Shown one piece after another: positions 26,576-40,896 of a stretch of 64,000 nucleotides of DNA (position 1 is the first letter of the stretch; each line of letters opens with the position of its first letter). A program made the translations under genes and the position numbers. The stretch is from Sinonovacula constricta (Eukaryota; Mollusca; Bivalvia; Cardiida; Solecurtidae). The notes under the pieces are model-generated. The model did not search any database, was not told where the DNA came from, and was given only the letters and a program-made list of their open reading frames with translations. The DNA is taken from positions 11,417,686 to 11,481,685 of the forward strand of contig CM017569.1 in the NCBI GenBank assembly GCA_007844125.1, in the 5' to 3' direction.

Positions 26576-29500
26576 TTAAATGTTTTCCTGATGTGTTTTG
26601 TATAAATATATTTCATGCTCTTGATACATTAATTATATATTTGATGTATTTTTCTGTTTGTAATTTGTGTTTCTTTAAGTAGCAAAGTTCCTTGAAAGGT
26701 TGATCAGTCTTCCATGTTAATACATTTATATATTTTCCATTGAAAAGTAACACTGTCAGAATGAATGTCAAATAGATAACCAATTAATTCTATAAATATA
26801 TTGTGTCACGTACAGTTTAATTATGTACTTTACCAAACTCAACATATGACAGTTTAATAACACCAAGTATCTACTTATAAAATATATAATCTGTATCTCA
26901 CCTTAAAACTGTCATTTGAAATCTTTGTAATTAATACAAGATTATATCAACAATACATCAACAAAGGATGAATTACTATTGAATATTAGCACATCTCAAT
27001 GAGTGAGATATAATGTTTACTTCTAACAAACAGAAAATCCTTAAATATGTGTTGTTTATTATGGTATACTGTGATGAATGCATTGCATGCTTAAGGAGTT
27101 GTGTGTACGATTTTTATCACTTTGTTATAAATTTATGTTTATGGTTCATTATTCTTACAGAGTCCAAATATTTGTAATCATATCTCGAAGCATTATTTTA
27201 TCTTGCTGTTGTTTTTTTTAATTATTTTCTTACAACAAAATTCTTCTCATTCCTGTAAAAACACAATTACGTATGTTTTTCCCAATGGCCTACAATTGAG
27301 AACCAGAATTGCTGATTTTAGTGCATTTTGCCTAAGTTGTAATTAACAAAACATAACAGGTATGGTATGCTGAACAAAATGCATGCTTGACAAAAATGTG
27401 TGTTTGCGATATGTAAACTGAGTGCTGTTGCTTGGATGATTTATTTTTTTATTTTAGTACATTATGTACGAGTTCCGTAATGAATAAAAAGAAAATAATA
27501 TTCGCCAATTTTAGTAACTATACATTTAGGTTGTTAAATAAAATAATGAAATACATGTGAAATAAAATTACCGCACTTGTCATGCCGTTAGTGTCTTGAC
27601 TACTTAAAAAATCACACAAGTTTACTGCACACATGTCCTTTTGTAACTGTACAAACATTATAGAACATAAAAAACAGCCTTTTTATTGTAGCATTGACCT
27701 ATTTCCCAAGGTGAGGCTGTTTCTACTGAAAATACTCGCTGACCGAAAACACAGCGAGCACATATATTTGTTACCCGTTGATCGGGAAACTAAGTTATGA
27801 CCCTTTAAATCTTTATTATGGTTGTATACAAATCTTAAACGTAATTTTTGTCAGTTTTCACATGCACCTTACTATAAATGGGTAATTACAAAATGGTCCT
27901 ATTGTGATGTTCGATACTTCTTCAGTAGTATATATAGTGTTGTTAATAGCCGGTTAATTATATGCTGAAGACGTTACGATATAATATAATACAATATGCT
28001 ATCCGCGTGTTATTTATTGTTGTTATAAAAAAACGTTATCTGCGTGTTGTTAACTGATTTCTATTGTTTTTTTAACTTTAAAAATCTACTTAAGACACCT
28101 CTTATGCTTAAATATTACAATACAATTAACAGCTGAACGTGGTAGATAATGCAACATTGTGATGACAAAGCCTGCGGCTTACAAGGAGTTTCTATCACAT
28201 TTCTGAAGTATAATGGTGGTAGATATAAGACAAGAAACCCATAATAACTGCGATGATAATGAAGGAGCTGATCGCTGTGGTATGAGTTATGAGTATGGCT
28301 TCATAATAAACCCGAGTATACCAGGTGGCTGCGGTCGAGTTCGAATTACTTAACACAGAGATGTGAGATTGGAAAATTATAACTGGCCCCGCATTTAATG
28401 CCGTTTACAAAACTCGGGTTTCATATTTTAGACAGATTTATTCGCTAATTTATTTCCCTGGATTTCACCGCCATGTTGATTATGTTGCCAAACCAGGGTG
28501 CGAGTTTAGGGGTCACTCCGTGGATAGTCATTTTTCATGCAGACTTTGTGGAAGTCCATTAACGTCAGGATCATCAAATATCACGTGATATAACAGGTAA
28601 CATATAGGTGTAATCAAGGTGAATCGAACATCTTCATAACAAAGTAATAGCGGTAATATATATGCAGGTTGAGTTCATGCCAAAAATTTGTCTTGGTTAA
28701 ATTCGTATTAAAATGCGTTTGTGAATATAATTGCGTCTGTGAATATAATTGCGTCGATGAATATAAATTGTCTGCGAACATTAATCGACTTTGAATATAA
28801 AGCGATTGTACTTTGTAAGATTATTTGAATATAAAAGGTCTGTAAAAGTAAATATACCATACAAAGATAGTCTAATAAGAGTACAGGTACATTTAGAATT
28901 TATTGTACATGTACATTACGAACGGCGAGTTCTAGGTAAATTCGGATAAATATTTAAGTTTAATAGCAAACATCAGCATCTCTTCGACAAATTTCTGTAA
29001 AACGACTCATTTTATATATGTAAAAATTAATATGTTAAAATGATTAAAAAAGGATATAAATCTTAAATGCTTTTATTTTTACTATTTACACTGTAATTTT
29101 AATGTCATAAATTTTTAATGTCATAAATTTTAATTCAAATTTAATACATGAAAATACCGGTACAATTAAAATCTGCAAAAAAGAACTCCGCATGTATATA
29201 AATATGTCCAACATTAGACGTCGGAAATAACATGCTAGTTTAATGTTTAAGTGGCAAAGAAACTTTGTTAGACATTACCTAAAACTAGGAAAGAAAAGAA
29301 GTCACCGCACTGGAAACCTTCACTAATGGCTATACTCATACTATAATTGTCTAGTTGAACATTCTGACCGTCCATGTTTCTAAACGCCATATAAATATTT
29401 ACGTGTGTATTTAGTAGTTTCGATTAAATGTCAATTTGATATGGTATATAGCTGAACTAACGACATATAATATCAGTAACTGTTGATTTAGATTGGGTTA

Positions 29501-29691
29501 AGTTGCAACAATTAAAAGACATCGAGGCAGGTATGACGCTCTGAACCTAAAATCATCCAGGTGAATGTAAAATGGCTATCAATCACAGAACGGTTTTATT
29601 GGAATAACATAAATGATAGATTACGCCTTTACCTGAGCAGTGGACGCGGAAAATATAGTAAGAGGCAGTCATTTGTTAACATTAATTACAG
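26576..29691. other. AT-rich noncoding region
   Basis: No coding sequence supported. Short direct repeats occur at about 28718-28765 (units with GTGAATATAATTGCGTC) and 29100-29131 (TAATGTCATAAATTTT twice). A 7-bp perfect stem with a 10-nt loop lies at 27735-27758 (CTCGCTG / CAGCGAG). About 28130-28570 is compositionally balanced and may be a regulatory block. Confidence 0.5.
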
Positions 29692-29840
29692 ACCTGCCTG
29701 ACGTTCTGCAATACGGGTGCACGAATAATTATGAAAAACGAAGAAATTACGACAGTGGTGCCGAGTTGGACCGCCGGAGCCCTCGCGTATCATATTTAAA
29801 CGTGAGGCCATTTGACATACATGGATATTTGAAACCTTAA
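29692..29840 (+). CDS. Candidate terminal exon, unknown product
   Basis: The acceptor-like sequence ATTAATTACAG at 29681-29691 is followed by 48 open codons to TAA at 29838-29840. The peptide is hydrophilic, has one Cys, and has basic clusters EKRR and LDRR that could be convertase sites. It ends in ...RPFDIHGYLKP. It is not a family I recognise. If the AG at 29691 is the acceptor, the exon is entered in phase 1, the phase left by the signal-peptide exon at 24828-24891. An in-frame ATG exists at 29640, so a small stand-alone frame is the other option. A chance frame is quite possible. Confidence 0.22.
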
Positions 29841-32698
29841 AACGATACCCGATAGTTGTATATTAAAAGTAAATTGAGCAAGACTATTGTAAGACCTGTC
29901 TGTCAAGTTAGGCAATTTGCTTTGAGGTTCATTGTTCGCTGTTGGAACAGATTTCTACCTTAAATAGCGTCTGTGAAACTGCTCAGGTTTTGTGCATAGC
30001 CAGGTCTGTGTAATATAAAAGATAAAGCTCGCCTGCAAGAGTGGCGATAAATCTCAAAAATCAGTAAAACTGACATTTTAACTGCACTCATTTGCACTAC
30101 GTTACCTGACAGGTATTATTTAGTCCAAGCCCATATTTATGGACCGTTTGAAAGGAAATGACATTTGCAGGCAAGAGAGTGGCCTGTGTTCCGTCCACAA
30201 ATGTCCATCAAGCACATGGCCAACAAAGGCCAAACAGTAACTGATCCCCTTAAGCATTGTGTAATCCTTAAACGGCACAGAAGGGCACCTTGTTGGAAAA
30301 GGAATATATATTAGCAGTTAAAGAATGTTTAATGAAGTCTGTCCTTTTAGATTTTTTTGTCCGAGCCTTTTCTTGAATCTGTAATTGATCTATTGGTCTG
30401 TTTAACTTACATAGAGTACTGCTGGATCTAATGGTATACGGGTCAAATGAACACTGCAAAATCACGAAAAGATAATGGATTTTATGTTTGGTTGAACTTT
30501 TAAGCGGATTTCAAGAAGAGCTGCGTATTTCATCTCAATGAACATTATACAAATAAAACACGAAACGACTGATGAATTTTTATTTTGTTTTTAATTTGGC
30601 ATAACACTGACTTAACATGTTCGGTTTTAAATTTAAATTCCTATAATGCATATTTATTTTATGTAGTTTTATTCAACAAAACACGACGATGATAAATAAA
30701 AGGCCTGGATAAGTATACGTACTAACTATGCGACAGCATAAAGTTAACATAAAAATGTATTAAACTGTAGGAAATAAGAAAAGGTAAAATGTCATATTAA
30801 CACCATGGAGCAATGAAGAACACGAAACTGAAAAGAAAACGGGCGGATATCAAATAAACGGAATATATTATGACAGACAATGAGATATAACGTACGATTT
30901 TGTAGGTTTATTTGTTGATTTAACAGACATAATGTACTTTTGCTGGAATGATACTGTGCAAAAACAACTGTTTTACTTGTTTATCTTTCATTACGAGAAT
31001 GCACGGTTAGAAATTGATCATTCATGGAAAGACTCTAATAACAAGATATTCTTACATTAGCAATAAATCAATTTTAGTTTCCGTTTAACTTCTTGGAAAC
31101 ATTGTGCTTTGTCCAGCCAATAGTCTGGATAATAGGCGTCTCAAGTGTTGTGGTATCAACAGCGGTACCGTATCTTGTAGTGTGATTGATTATAAATACC
31201 TGCCTGAGGAGTTAGCTATCTTAACAGATAACACGACCATTCTAAAAGAAGATTAGAGCTTATTATTCGTACAAAAACATCAACAACGTTTTTACTTTTT
31301 ATGCGTATGTTTATATGAAAAAGCGTGTTTTTATGTTTTAAAGAAAGACCTTAATTGAATTCATGTCAAAAATGCTTTTTACTTAACTCAAGATGTGACT
31401 TAAGAGAATAAAATATTATCATATGTGTAACCTTTTGTCAGTTATATCAAATAGTCGTTAGTCACATTATTCGTAACCATTGTGCATATTCGGATATGAA
31501 AATTCATGATTGGTTTATTACCTGTAATTGCTTTAACTTATCCAATAAAAAAGCTGTGCACAAGAAATAACTAACAATTTTTTTTTTTTTTTTTTTTTTT
31601 TTTTACTAATCGAAGCGTAAAGTTTTCTCAAGCTCAACTCTTTGAAAATAGTTGTTCAAGTGTTTCTTTTATCATCGTTGATAACGTATCACGTGGTATA
31701 ATTGATAAATAAATTCCTGCTAGATTTTGTATTTTGTTAATTTCTTGTCATCTTAGATAATTCAACCGTTCTAGGATAAAATTATGAACTAACCTTATAT
31801 TATGCTAGGTAGTTTTAACAAATTAACGTTTTTAGAAGTTAAGAATAATACTCCGATTTATTACGGGTATTGGTATATATTTACGCATTGAGCATAACTA
31901 TAACTCTGATTTTGAGAAATAATTAAAGTTTGCGAACTGTACCTTTGAGCGCAGTTCGAATAACTTACGAAATGTTCGACACAACAAATTATATTGAATA
32001 TCTATTCCAACAACAATCAAATTGATTTCACTAATCTTCACCTCTGTGTGTTTCAATTGTGTATTGATCCGAAAAAGGTAAACATAAACTAACTTTGTTT
32101 ACAAATAAAAATGCATACAATGTCATTACTAGTTCCATTTTTTTTCTAACTTTTGTCAAACTTTAAACAAAAGTGAATACAATCCAGTAATGTGAGCTTG
32201 TGACTTAAGCTATAAATCAACTGACGTTTCCGTTTTACAATTCGGGAACAACTGTTTTATCCGTTATCAGTATGCAGTAAATTAAATATGCAACTTTATA
32301 TATCTCTAAACTAGCATCGACAAATAAAACTGGAATTTCCAACTTTAAAAAAAGAAATAAAGAGGTAGAAACCCCAGCTACCTGTTTCAAACATTAAAGG
32401 TTTTTCGCATAAGTCGGCGCTATTTCTTTTGATAGAAAAATAGCGTAATGAAAAATAAGCATAACCTTTAGCATACCATTTCATGTAGACAGTCGTTTAT
32501 TAAAAAAAAAATTATCAATTATGAGAACTCTTGAATAGTTTAACTTTTAAGAATCATAATGTAACAAATAATTAAAGCTTTGGAAATTGAAATAAACAAT
32601 GTTAACGGTGCGATTGATTTTTTAAGCGAACAATATAGTATGATTACGTTGCACATTTAAAAAAACATAAATAAGTATTTTTCGATAAATGTCGTGTT

Positions 32699-32700
<2 letters not shown>
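29841..32700. other. Noncoding region with a poly-T tract
   Basis: No supported gene. A 27-base poly-T run lies at 31578-31604, possibly the tail of a minus-strand retroposon, though no SINE body is recognised next to it. About 29880-30260 is mildly GC-richer. The 65-codon minus frame at 30268-30465 is unrecognised. Confidence 0.5.

Positions 32701-32782
<82 letters not shown>
32701..32782. repeat. (AAT)n microsatellite
   Basis: About 27 uninterrupted AAT units; the poly-Ile minus-strand frame is its translation. Confidence 0.98.
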
Positions 32783-32785
<3 letters not shown>

Positions 32786-35700
32786 GTATCTGTGTCGAAT
32801 AAATTGTGTGTACTATTAGAAGTGTTCAAACAAATTATAATACCCAACATTAACATACTTAACTTGTCTGACCGCTGAGCCCTCACTGCATGGATGCCAG
32901 TAGATGGTATCCTTATCGATAAACAATATCAAATTACAATATAGCTATAATTGCAATATAAAACTAGGATTATACACGTATATGTTCTAATAGTAACAGG
33001 CTTATTAAAATATGTAATGGTATTCATGCAATTTATATTGAGTTCTGAACAGAAAGTAGATGCTAGTTGCGTTGACAAAAATATTTGGCGCTTCCTTGTG
33101 TTACATTTTTTTTAATCAAACAAAGTATAAGAAGTATTACAATAAATGTTAAATATAAATTAAAAAAAACAGTTTAAAATCACGATGATGCCGCTACTCT
33201 TTGCTTATTATTCAATGCATAGTTATTCCCAATTAACTAGATTTATTGCTATGCACGTTTTTCTTAATTTATTTTATTGTCTTAATCAGTTACAAACGGC
33301 TACAAAAATATACAAAACAATATTAGCGATAAACAATGCATAACAACAGCCTGTAATCATTTCTTCTTGCATCTTGAATATTAAGAATAAAATGTGTGCA
33401 TATTAAATAAACCACATCAATAGGATGCAACAAAGTAGTTTATATTTACAAATAAATTAAGTTATTACGAGAAAGTGAGTTCGGAGCGAGTGTATTTTCC
33501 AGGAATGTTACGTAATTAGCAACAAGGCGTGTAAGGACCCTCTGATGGTTTGGCAATAAGACATCTGTCAAAGGAGTGTTTAATTGCCATTTAATGCCAT
33601 TCATATAACAAAATGCAATAAAGGTGAAGAAATAGATTTTAACTCATATAATGTTCACACATTTGGCAATTTTAATGGCGCAATAATATTAACGTGGAAG
33701 GAACAAGCATGAACCTTGCAGCAAGACAAACATTAACTCATAGCTAGCAAGCATGTAAATCGGCATTAAAACCGCCTTGTATATTTATCCTATTTTCGCT
33801 CTAAGCATTACGTAATTAAGTTCATTTTACTTAAAATGAGCCTCAAATCAGATCATTTTCTCTGATTATTACAATCTGGTGAATATATCCTTGCTATCCA
33901 GGAAGTATGGACCGGCCACAAAAAGAACATCACTTTGATCCTTATTTGATCGCTTCTTATCCACGCCTCGCGAGGAAAGGCAGTAAATAGTTGGTAAGTA
34001 ATCACAATACACGTGTTTCAGGTTAATTGCTGACTTAGTTTTCGTATCTCTTTTAGAGTTTCTTTCAGCTTTATCTATGTAATGCCCATAATGACAAATC
34101 GGAATCATAGGTCTTTGAGCGGCCGCATTAAAATATCCACGATGCCATGGAAGCATTGCCTAAATACTCGTATGTATACAAGTAACATCTTATAAGCTGT
34201 GTAATACGGCGGTCGTTACGACTTTTTCTTACACTCTTAAAGCAACCAGAGCTCATCTACCGTAACATAAAGCTAGAGTTTTATAGTCACAAATGCACGG
34301 AATGGTTGTTGTGGTGAAAATAATTAAGTCCAATAGATTAGTGTCGTATGACGAGGACTTACATAATATGTCTGGAATTCACAGAAGATTCATCAATATA
34401 AAGCTAGTAATCTTAGCCTAAGCTGATCCTTTATTGATGTAAATTTAGGCTTAGTAGGTCCTTCGTTGATGCAAATGAAGGAGGGATGGTTTAATCCAGA
34501 AGGAATTCTTAACAGATATGTTATGTTAATTATCTGCGATTCCTTTGATTAAACGTGATAAAAGTACAGATGATACGACACCTGGCAATAGTTCCACAAA
34601 AAATGGCATTTTGTTCAAGGACGGAACAACGATTAAAGTGGCATAATGTAATAAATTAAAATATGAAAAAGAACGTTCAGTGTAAGTGTAGGATGAAACG
34701 AATACGACATAATAAAACATGTCATAAAATTGTCTTTTTTGAATTAATATATCATAATAAGAACTTTAAATAATTGCATTTGTTAATATTACAAATAATT
34801 TCCTGTCTTTCGTATATATACTATGAAATTGATGAATTGAAACTTAAATGTTTTAAACCAGTTTCTTATAAAACCGTTAGCATTACTTTATGATGTTTAT
34901 GAATTTCAGTCTATATTTCCATTTAGTAACAACAAACATTTTTCTCTATGTTATATATCGCCTTTGACATTGTCGTCATTAATTAGCATCAAAAATAATC
35001 TTTATTCTAGCCACTCTTCTAAAACATATTAGAATTTGGCAATAATATCAACCTTTTTACGCCTTGCAGAAATGCCGTCCTATTTGTTACAAATAAAGGT
35101 GTCAACTTTATGCCACAAAAACGTCGGTGCAATACAAACATATCTGTGTATGCATGTTCGTGTGTCAGGCAAATCTTGACAGCTCTACTTAGCTAAGGGA
35201 CAAAAACTAGACTGCACAAAAGAAACAATAAAAACGCGCCGAATCTAACAAGGTTCTGCCACATAGACAAAGAAACAGACTGAAAGACTTCACATAGTTT
35301 TTGCCTATCTGTTACAATCGGTCAAAAAAGGCGCACTACATTGGGTTGAAATCCCTGAGTTTAAAACTAGCACGATAACAAGACAAAAAACCACTTGGCT
35401 TTCAAACATTTGACGAAGTATAAATGCACTCACGGCATACCCTCAAACCCCGCCGCTATCGAATTGCATGTAAATAGTACGCTCCATAATCTAGCATTTC
35501 AATCAGGAGCAACAGTTTCATAAGCAGATCGTTTACTTACTGAGTTATGACAGTCATTAGATTCTCTAATACAGTATTAGGTTACAGATAGATTTCAGTT
35601 CTGCTTTTGATAAAATACTATATTTAATTTCAATTAATTCCCAAAGAATACGGCTATCCAATAAAGTTCTCTTAAACATATTCAGGGATACTTAAAGGCG

Positions 35701-37897
35701 TGTATATTGTACATTATTGATAACGTAGTGCTTCAAGTGACTTTACTTTAATTGTTCAAGCGAAGAACAAGGCATGTATATTTGTGGTCTCTCTAGATCA
35801 ATGAATGGCATTTGACTTAACTGTTTTTAAAATAAGCTTATTTTACAGTGTAATTACAAATAAACGAAAATGACAAACAAGCGTAAACATTATAACAGAA
35901 TATAACCATTTTGTATTGCTCTTTACTAGACAAGAGAGGTAAATGGCAGTGCAGTTTAATTAAAAAAAAACAATACAGAACTAGATTTAACAGGTAAATA
36001 ACAGTACTGTTAAGTAGTTATGTATGTCCGTCCTTTTAATTATTTATCTTTTATTTAACGTATTTCATTCCGTATAGACATGTTATTTTTGTAAACAGAA
36101 ACATGATGTAAAACAAAAGAGAGAATAGTACGCCGTTCATTTACATAATTCGCATCCATTTACAATGGCATAAAATATAATCTACTGGTAATAGTATGAT
36201 ATGACTTTGAAGAAGACGCAATGTATGCGCAAATTATTAGCAAAGTCAATACTGAAATACAAACAGTAAAGTAAGACGAGTGATGGCATCTTACTTCATC
36301 ACTTGTCCTACTACAAGAATTGGCTGATAACTTGGGCAATGCCCTGCTGTTTCATACGGCACAATCCCTGGTACAGAATTATCTTGTTGCACTAAGCGCT
36401 TTTTTCAATTTACATTGGAATGACCTTATTACCGTTCTCTGTCATAGTATGTAATTTCTTACTCTTGGTACGCTTAATCAAAACCGAATGCATGGATCTG
36501 TGACGCATTCATTAAGCAGGGAAAACAAACAATTTGTTCTCATTATTAGCATCTGAGTATTGCTTTACCATTTAATGTATGACGTGCTGAGAATAATTAG
36601 GCCATGCGACCAGCACGGTCGGGACTGAGATAGTCCGAATGAGAAACATGATTGTCTTTCACAGAATTCCTGCTGTCTGTTATTAGGTCATTAATTGTTC
36701 TAATTATAGAGGAATGTCGGTGCCAAATATTTCTCATAAATCGACACTTACAGGTCATTCGGCCAACAGGAGGTAATACAAATAACTGTTTTTTCCTGTA
36801 TCGAAATTCCGTATTTTTCTTTCCAATTTGAATGCATCCGCTTCAAATTTGACATAGGATTTTGGATGCAATAATATCACAATTGTGAAATTATAAAACC
36901 GATTATGTCAAAACGTCAATCAGCAATTTTAGAAAAACGGTTTCACATAGCAATTAAATAATTAACAATATTGGCGGCACTAACTTCCGTAGTAACTAAT
37001 TCGTCAAAATATTACCTGATCTAAAAATATGTAATAACGTTTTAGCAATGTTGTACTTTTTATTACAAAGATCGTTTTTTTTTTTTTGCGTTCAAATTTG
37101 TATCTGCGTCTGTGTTGTTGTATTTTAAAGTAAGGTTTCTTTTGCGTCTGTAACCAACACCGAAACACTTATACTTGCCACATTATTTGGATATTTGTAA
37201 ACGGGTAGCCTGGAAATCTTTTATCTATTTGAGTGATTGACAAGTATGTTTATTTGTTGTTTTTCGCTGGTGTATGTGACAATTGAGCAATGGAGTGTTG
37301 TTGTAAGGTAATTAGTGCGGATGCCAGTGGCCCCGCGGTGATAATTAACTGGTGTCGAACGAGCCAGGTTGTTTTAGTAGACACCTTCTGGTCAAACAGT
37401 TTGGGGAGAGATGTCTTGTACACCATAACAACCAGATCATCACATGGCATGGTTGCCATGCCAACCGGGATGCTGCTGGATAACTGGCAACAGAAAAACA
37501 CCTTAATCTTTGTGACTAAGTATGATTTGCTGAAGACAAATACGGTTTTTTTATATTTGAGAATTTGGTCAATGTGACTTCCCCAAAGTTTGAAATATAA
37601 ATACATATGTCCATGTAGCTAGTTATGGATGATGTCAGTTGCTGCGAGTTACAAAAAAAAAAGGAAAAAAAAAAGAACGAACATGTTCACATATATTATG
37701 AACTTTTTTTCTTATTCTGGTGTCTTATATTGACATTATCCCTATTATACACACCTGTGCTCCACGGTGTTAAATGTGCGTTTTTGTATCATCATCGAGT
37801 TATCTGAACAGTTTTATTTGCAGTGATGTCGGTTCATAAATAAACTATCAACAACTGCCAGACATATACTGTGACCTTTTGTTTAACAACAATTTTA
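32783..37897. other. Noncoding region with candidate regulatory blocks
   Basis: No recognisable coding exon. 33480-33620 carries several TAAT-core sites (GTAATTAGC, TTTAATTGCC, TTTAATGCC). 33850-34160 is open for 95 codons on the minus strand with no family match. 36590-36790 and 37280-37600 are GC-balanced, and the latter is open on both strands. The palindrome GGCATGGTTGCCATGCC lies at 37446-37462. Elsewhere the DNA is AT-rich and featureless. Confidence 0.45.
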
Positions 37898-38017
<120 letters not shown>

Positions 38018-40863
38018 TGCTCAATAAAATAAAACTGAATTTGCTATTCTATTTTACTGACATAAATATTGGTGGATCTAGCAATTCAGTCTCCACATGA
38101 CTTCAATGTAATAAGCTCAACCATCGCTCGTTCACAGAACATATTGCACCTGACAAATGAATACTTTTATGAATTTCATCATCAATAACCGCAAATGGTA
38201 AATAATAAGTCTTTCTTTTAGTATGACTGTCAAAGATGTCGAATAAAATATCTAAGCTTGGTACTTTAGAGCACATAATAATTATGTTCAACCATTGGTC
38301 TAAATTCTCAATTTATATATCATAAAATGCAGGTCATTTGTCACCAACTGATAAAATGCAGATGTTTCATAAATTCTAGATCGAACACATGTATATACAG
38401 AATAAGTGACATTGACCTTTCTACTTTATTTCGTCTCTTTGATAGATCTCAATTGAGTTCTTTATCAGGTATCTACAACTGCGTGTACAGATCCGGTTGC
38501 CCCCGTGAGCTGAGGTGAGTGGTGAAAGAGAAAGACAGATGGATGGACAGGAACTGAATGCTAACAAATTATCGGCCGGCCAGATTCCAGATCGCCCATT
38601 TTACGCCTTCCTTGCAGCGTGATGGCCATGGCGATAAACCAATTTGCAGCCTCTAGAAGCCACCACCACCCCTCATAGAGCGCTGAATGATTGCCTTCCG
38701 TGATCCATTTTACAGACCATGCACCCGTCAATCTCAGAGGAATCGTGATAAAACATGGTAGGGAGCCCGACTTATTGTCCACCGGATGTGGCGCTTCCCA
38801 CTAGTCCCGTAGTGAATGATCCGCCATTAAACGTTTATCACCATGTTTGTTCGAAAATAGATTTAAAATCTCGAGATAGCAATCGAAGCGTCGGACACAT
38901 AAATAAACATATGATGACAACAAGCGATATTGTTTTAATAAATGTTTTTCATTGTACTTTTATTTAAAATGAGGAAAATTATTGTATCTACTCATTGTTT
39001 AAAAAAGAACCGTTGTACTGTCACTGAACTAAATAGTTACTATGCAAAAGACAGCAAAAACAACATTGCATCCTATGTTACCACTTTCTTAATGGCTATG
39101 GTATTTAGAGGAATATCAAAGATCGTTGAAAGATTGTGGGAAATGGAAACACCGCAATTCGCATTTATTACAAATCCGTTGCATATTTTACAAACAAAAT
39201 ATATTTTTTGAATTCTTAGTGATTTCTACCAAGGTAACGGTAATTCGAAACAGACTGCAAGAAATAATTAGGGTGTAGAAGATAACCGCACAGGAGTTTC
39301 GAATAAAGATGTGTCTTTTTATCCGGGCCTACTTTGCAACTTGGAGAAGTACTTAAAACAGATGAGAATCTTGTAAAATAGATGTCATTAAAGAGATGAT
39401 AGATGCGTTCCTTTCGCACATCGCCTGCAACCCCCACCGGCTAGCAACATTCAATCAAAAAGATGAAAGCATTCTTATTATTGGCAAGACGTAGTCAGAG
39501 GGTTATAAATGCATCATCGGCTCAAAAAAATGGCTAAATACTGTTTCGAAGCTGGCGAAACATAAATACGGACCAAGTAATTGCCTAGGGAGGCAAACGT
39601 TTTTGTCGAACGCGTAGAAGAGTAGATCAAACAAGCGGGGGATCGGCGTAATTTTATGGTATTCCACTGATTGATATAACAGACCCTGTTTTGCCGATAA
39701 GTACGGGTGATTGACAGGGATTTTTGGACTGGTTGATGCCAGAAATGAGCAATAATTACCACGAGATTATACACAACTGTATCGTGTGATAGCTAACAAA
39801 ATACAATTATCGTTTACAAAGTCGCTTCTCGGTGTGATGTAATTCTCACACACATGGTGAAGTTTCCGACTCGTACCGCGGCTGTGTTTTTGCAACTTTT
39901 TTGCTCGTTAAGCAAGATTAAAGGCCTTTTGGAAGCGGGTTTCCAAAGTGGGGTCCAACGCTGATTTCCTTTTCTCAGACGTGATGTTCGAGGGTGTTAA
40001 TCATATTTTAATCGCAACAAGCCATGTGGCATTTTCAATCATTTGAAAGGTAATAACGAAGTGTAGCTTTGAAGTACTAAAATTGCCACTATCTTTGCTT
40101 ATTTCATAAGTACCCGTAATAGCTTTGCTTTCATTGTATTCGATTTGCACGCATGCACGATGCCTAACCAATGAAGAATGTAAGTGAAAAATAAGTCAAA
40201 ATCCTTACGCGGTCTTAAAAAAATCGTTCCTGCAAAAACTGCTTTTCAGGGTGGGTCTTAATGAACTCTATAGACAGGCATTTGTCTTTATGTACTTTTA
40301 TATTCTAATTTGTCGGAAAACCACAACAAATGTGTCAGACTTTGAGAAATTTTAAGTAATGACGAACTTCGCGCGACTGCTTTTGATGCATTTAATGTAC
40401 ACTGATAAATGTCATTTTCATTCAGATTTAGTATATTTCTTATCTGTAACTATGATTAAATTTGACAAAAAAAGTTTATTTTATGCCGTTCGCAGTAATA
40501 CAACTATTAAATATAAAATGTTTATGACAAAAATGAAAACATGTCTGTACACTTAACAAAGAAGGATCCTTTTTTCTCAATTAATTAATCGATTAGTAAT
40601 ACCTCCCTTCACCCTAATCTGTTATAGATTATGCATCTATGCGTTTTTTTATATGTGTACACTAATTCATTCATTACCCACAACAGATATATTATTTAGG
40701 TACATTTTAACTCGTCTCTGCCGTTTTAGGTTTTGAATAGGATCCGGAAATAATGCTTTTAATCCCATAACCGTCCCAATGCTCTATATTACCATTTGCA
40801 ACTTATACAGTAGGCGGAGACTCTTCAAGTTTGGCAGACACTTAAGGGAAGCACGTGTTCGAC
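38018..40863. other. Noncoding region with GC-balanced blocks
   Basis: 38440-38830 is notably richer in G and C. It contains a short segment between TTTATCAG (to 38468) and TGAG|GTGAGT (38512-38519) that could be a micro-exon. 39216-39780 is open on the minus strand in two consecutive frames without a family match. Neither is convincing as coding DNA. Confidence 0.4.
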
Positions 40864-40890
40864 ATGAGAGTGTTTCTTGTCCTGCTTCTT
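40864..40890 (+). CDS. Possible short signal-peptide exon
   Basis: ATG at 40864 (GACATGA, G at -3) encodes MRVFLVLLL, followed at once by GTATGT (40891-40896), a usable 5' splice site leaving phase 0. Unspliced reading adds only four codons before a stop, so splicing would be required. Twelve-residue hydrophobic runs arise easily by chance, and no downstream exon was identified. Confidence 0.22.
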
Positions 40891-40896
40891 GTATGT

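Noticed and set aside
31578..31604. Poly-T as the tail of a minus-strand retroposon
   Set aside because: No recognisable element body beside it; could be a plain homopolymer.
38469..38513. 45-base micro-exon between CAG and GTGAGT
   Set aside because: The acceptor side lacks a clear pyrimidine tract and the peptide is too short to identify.
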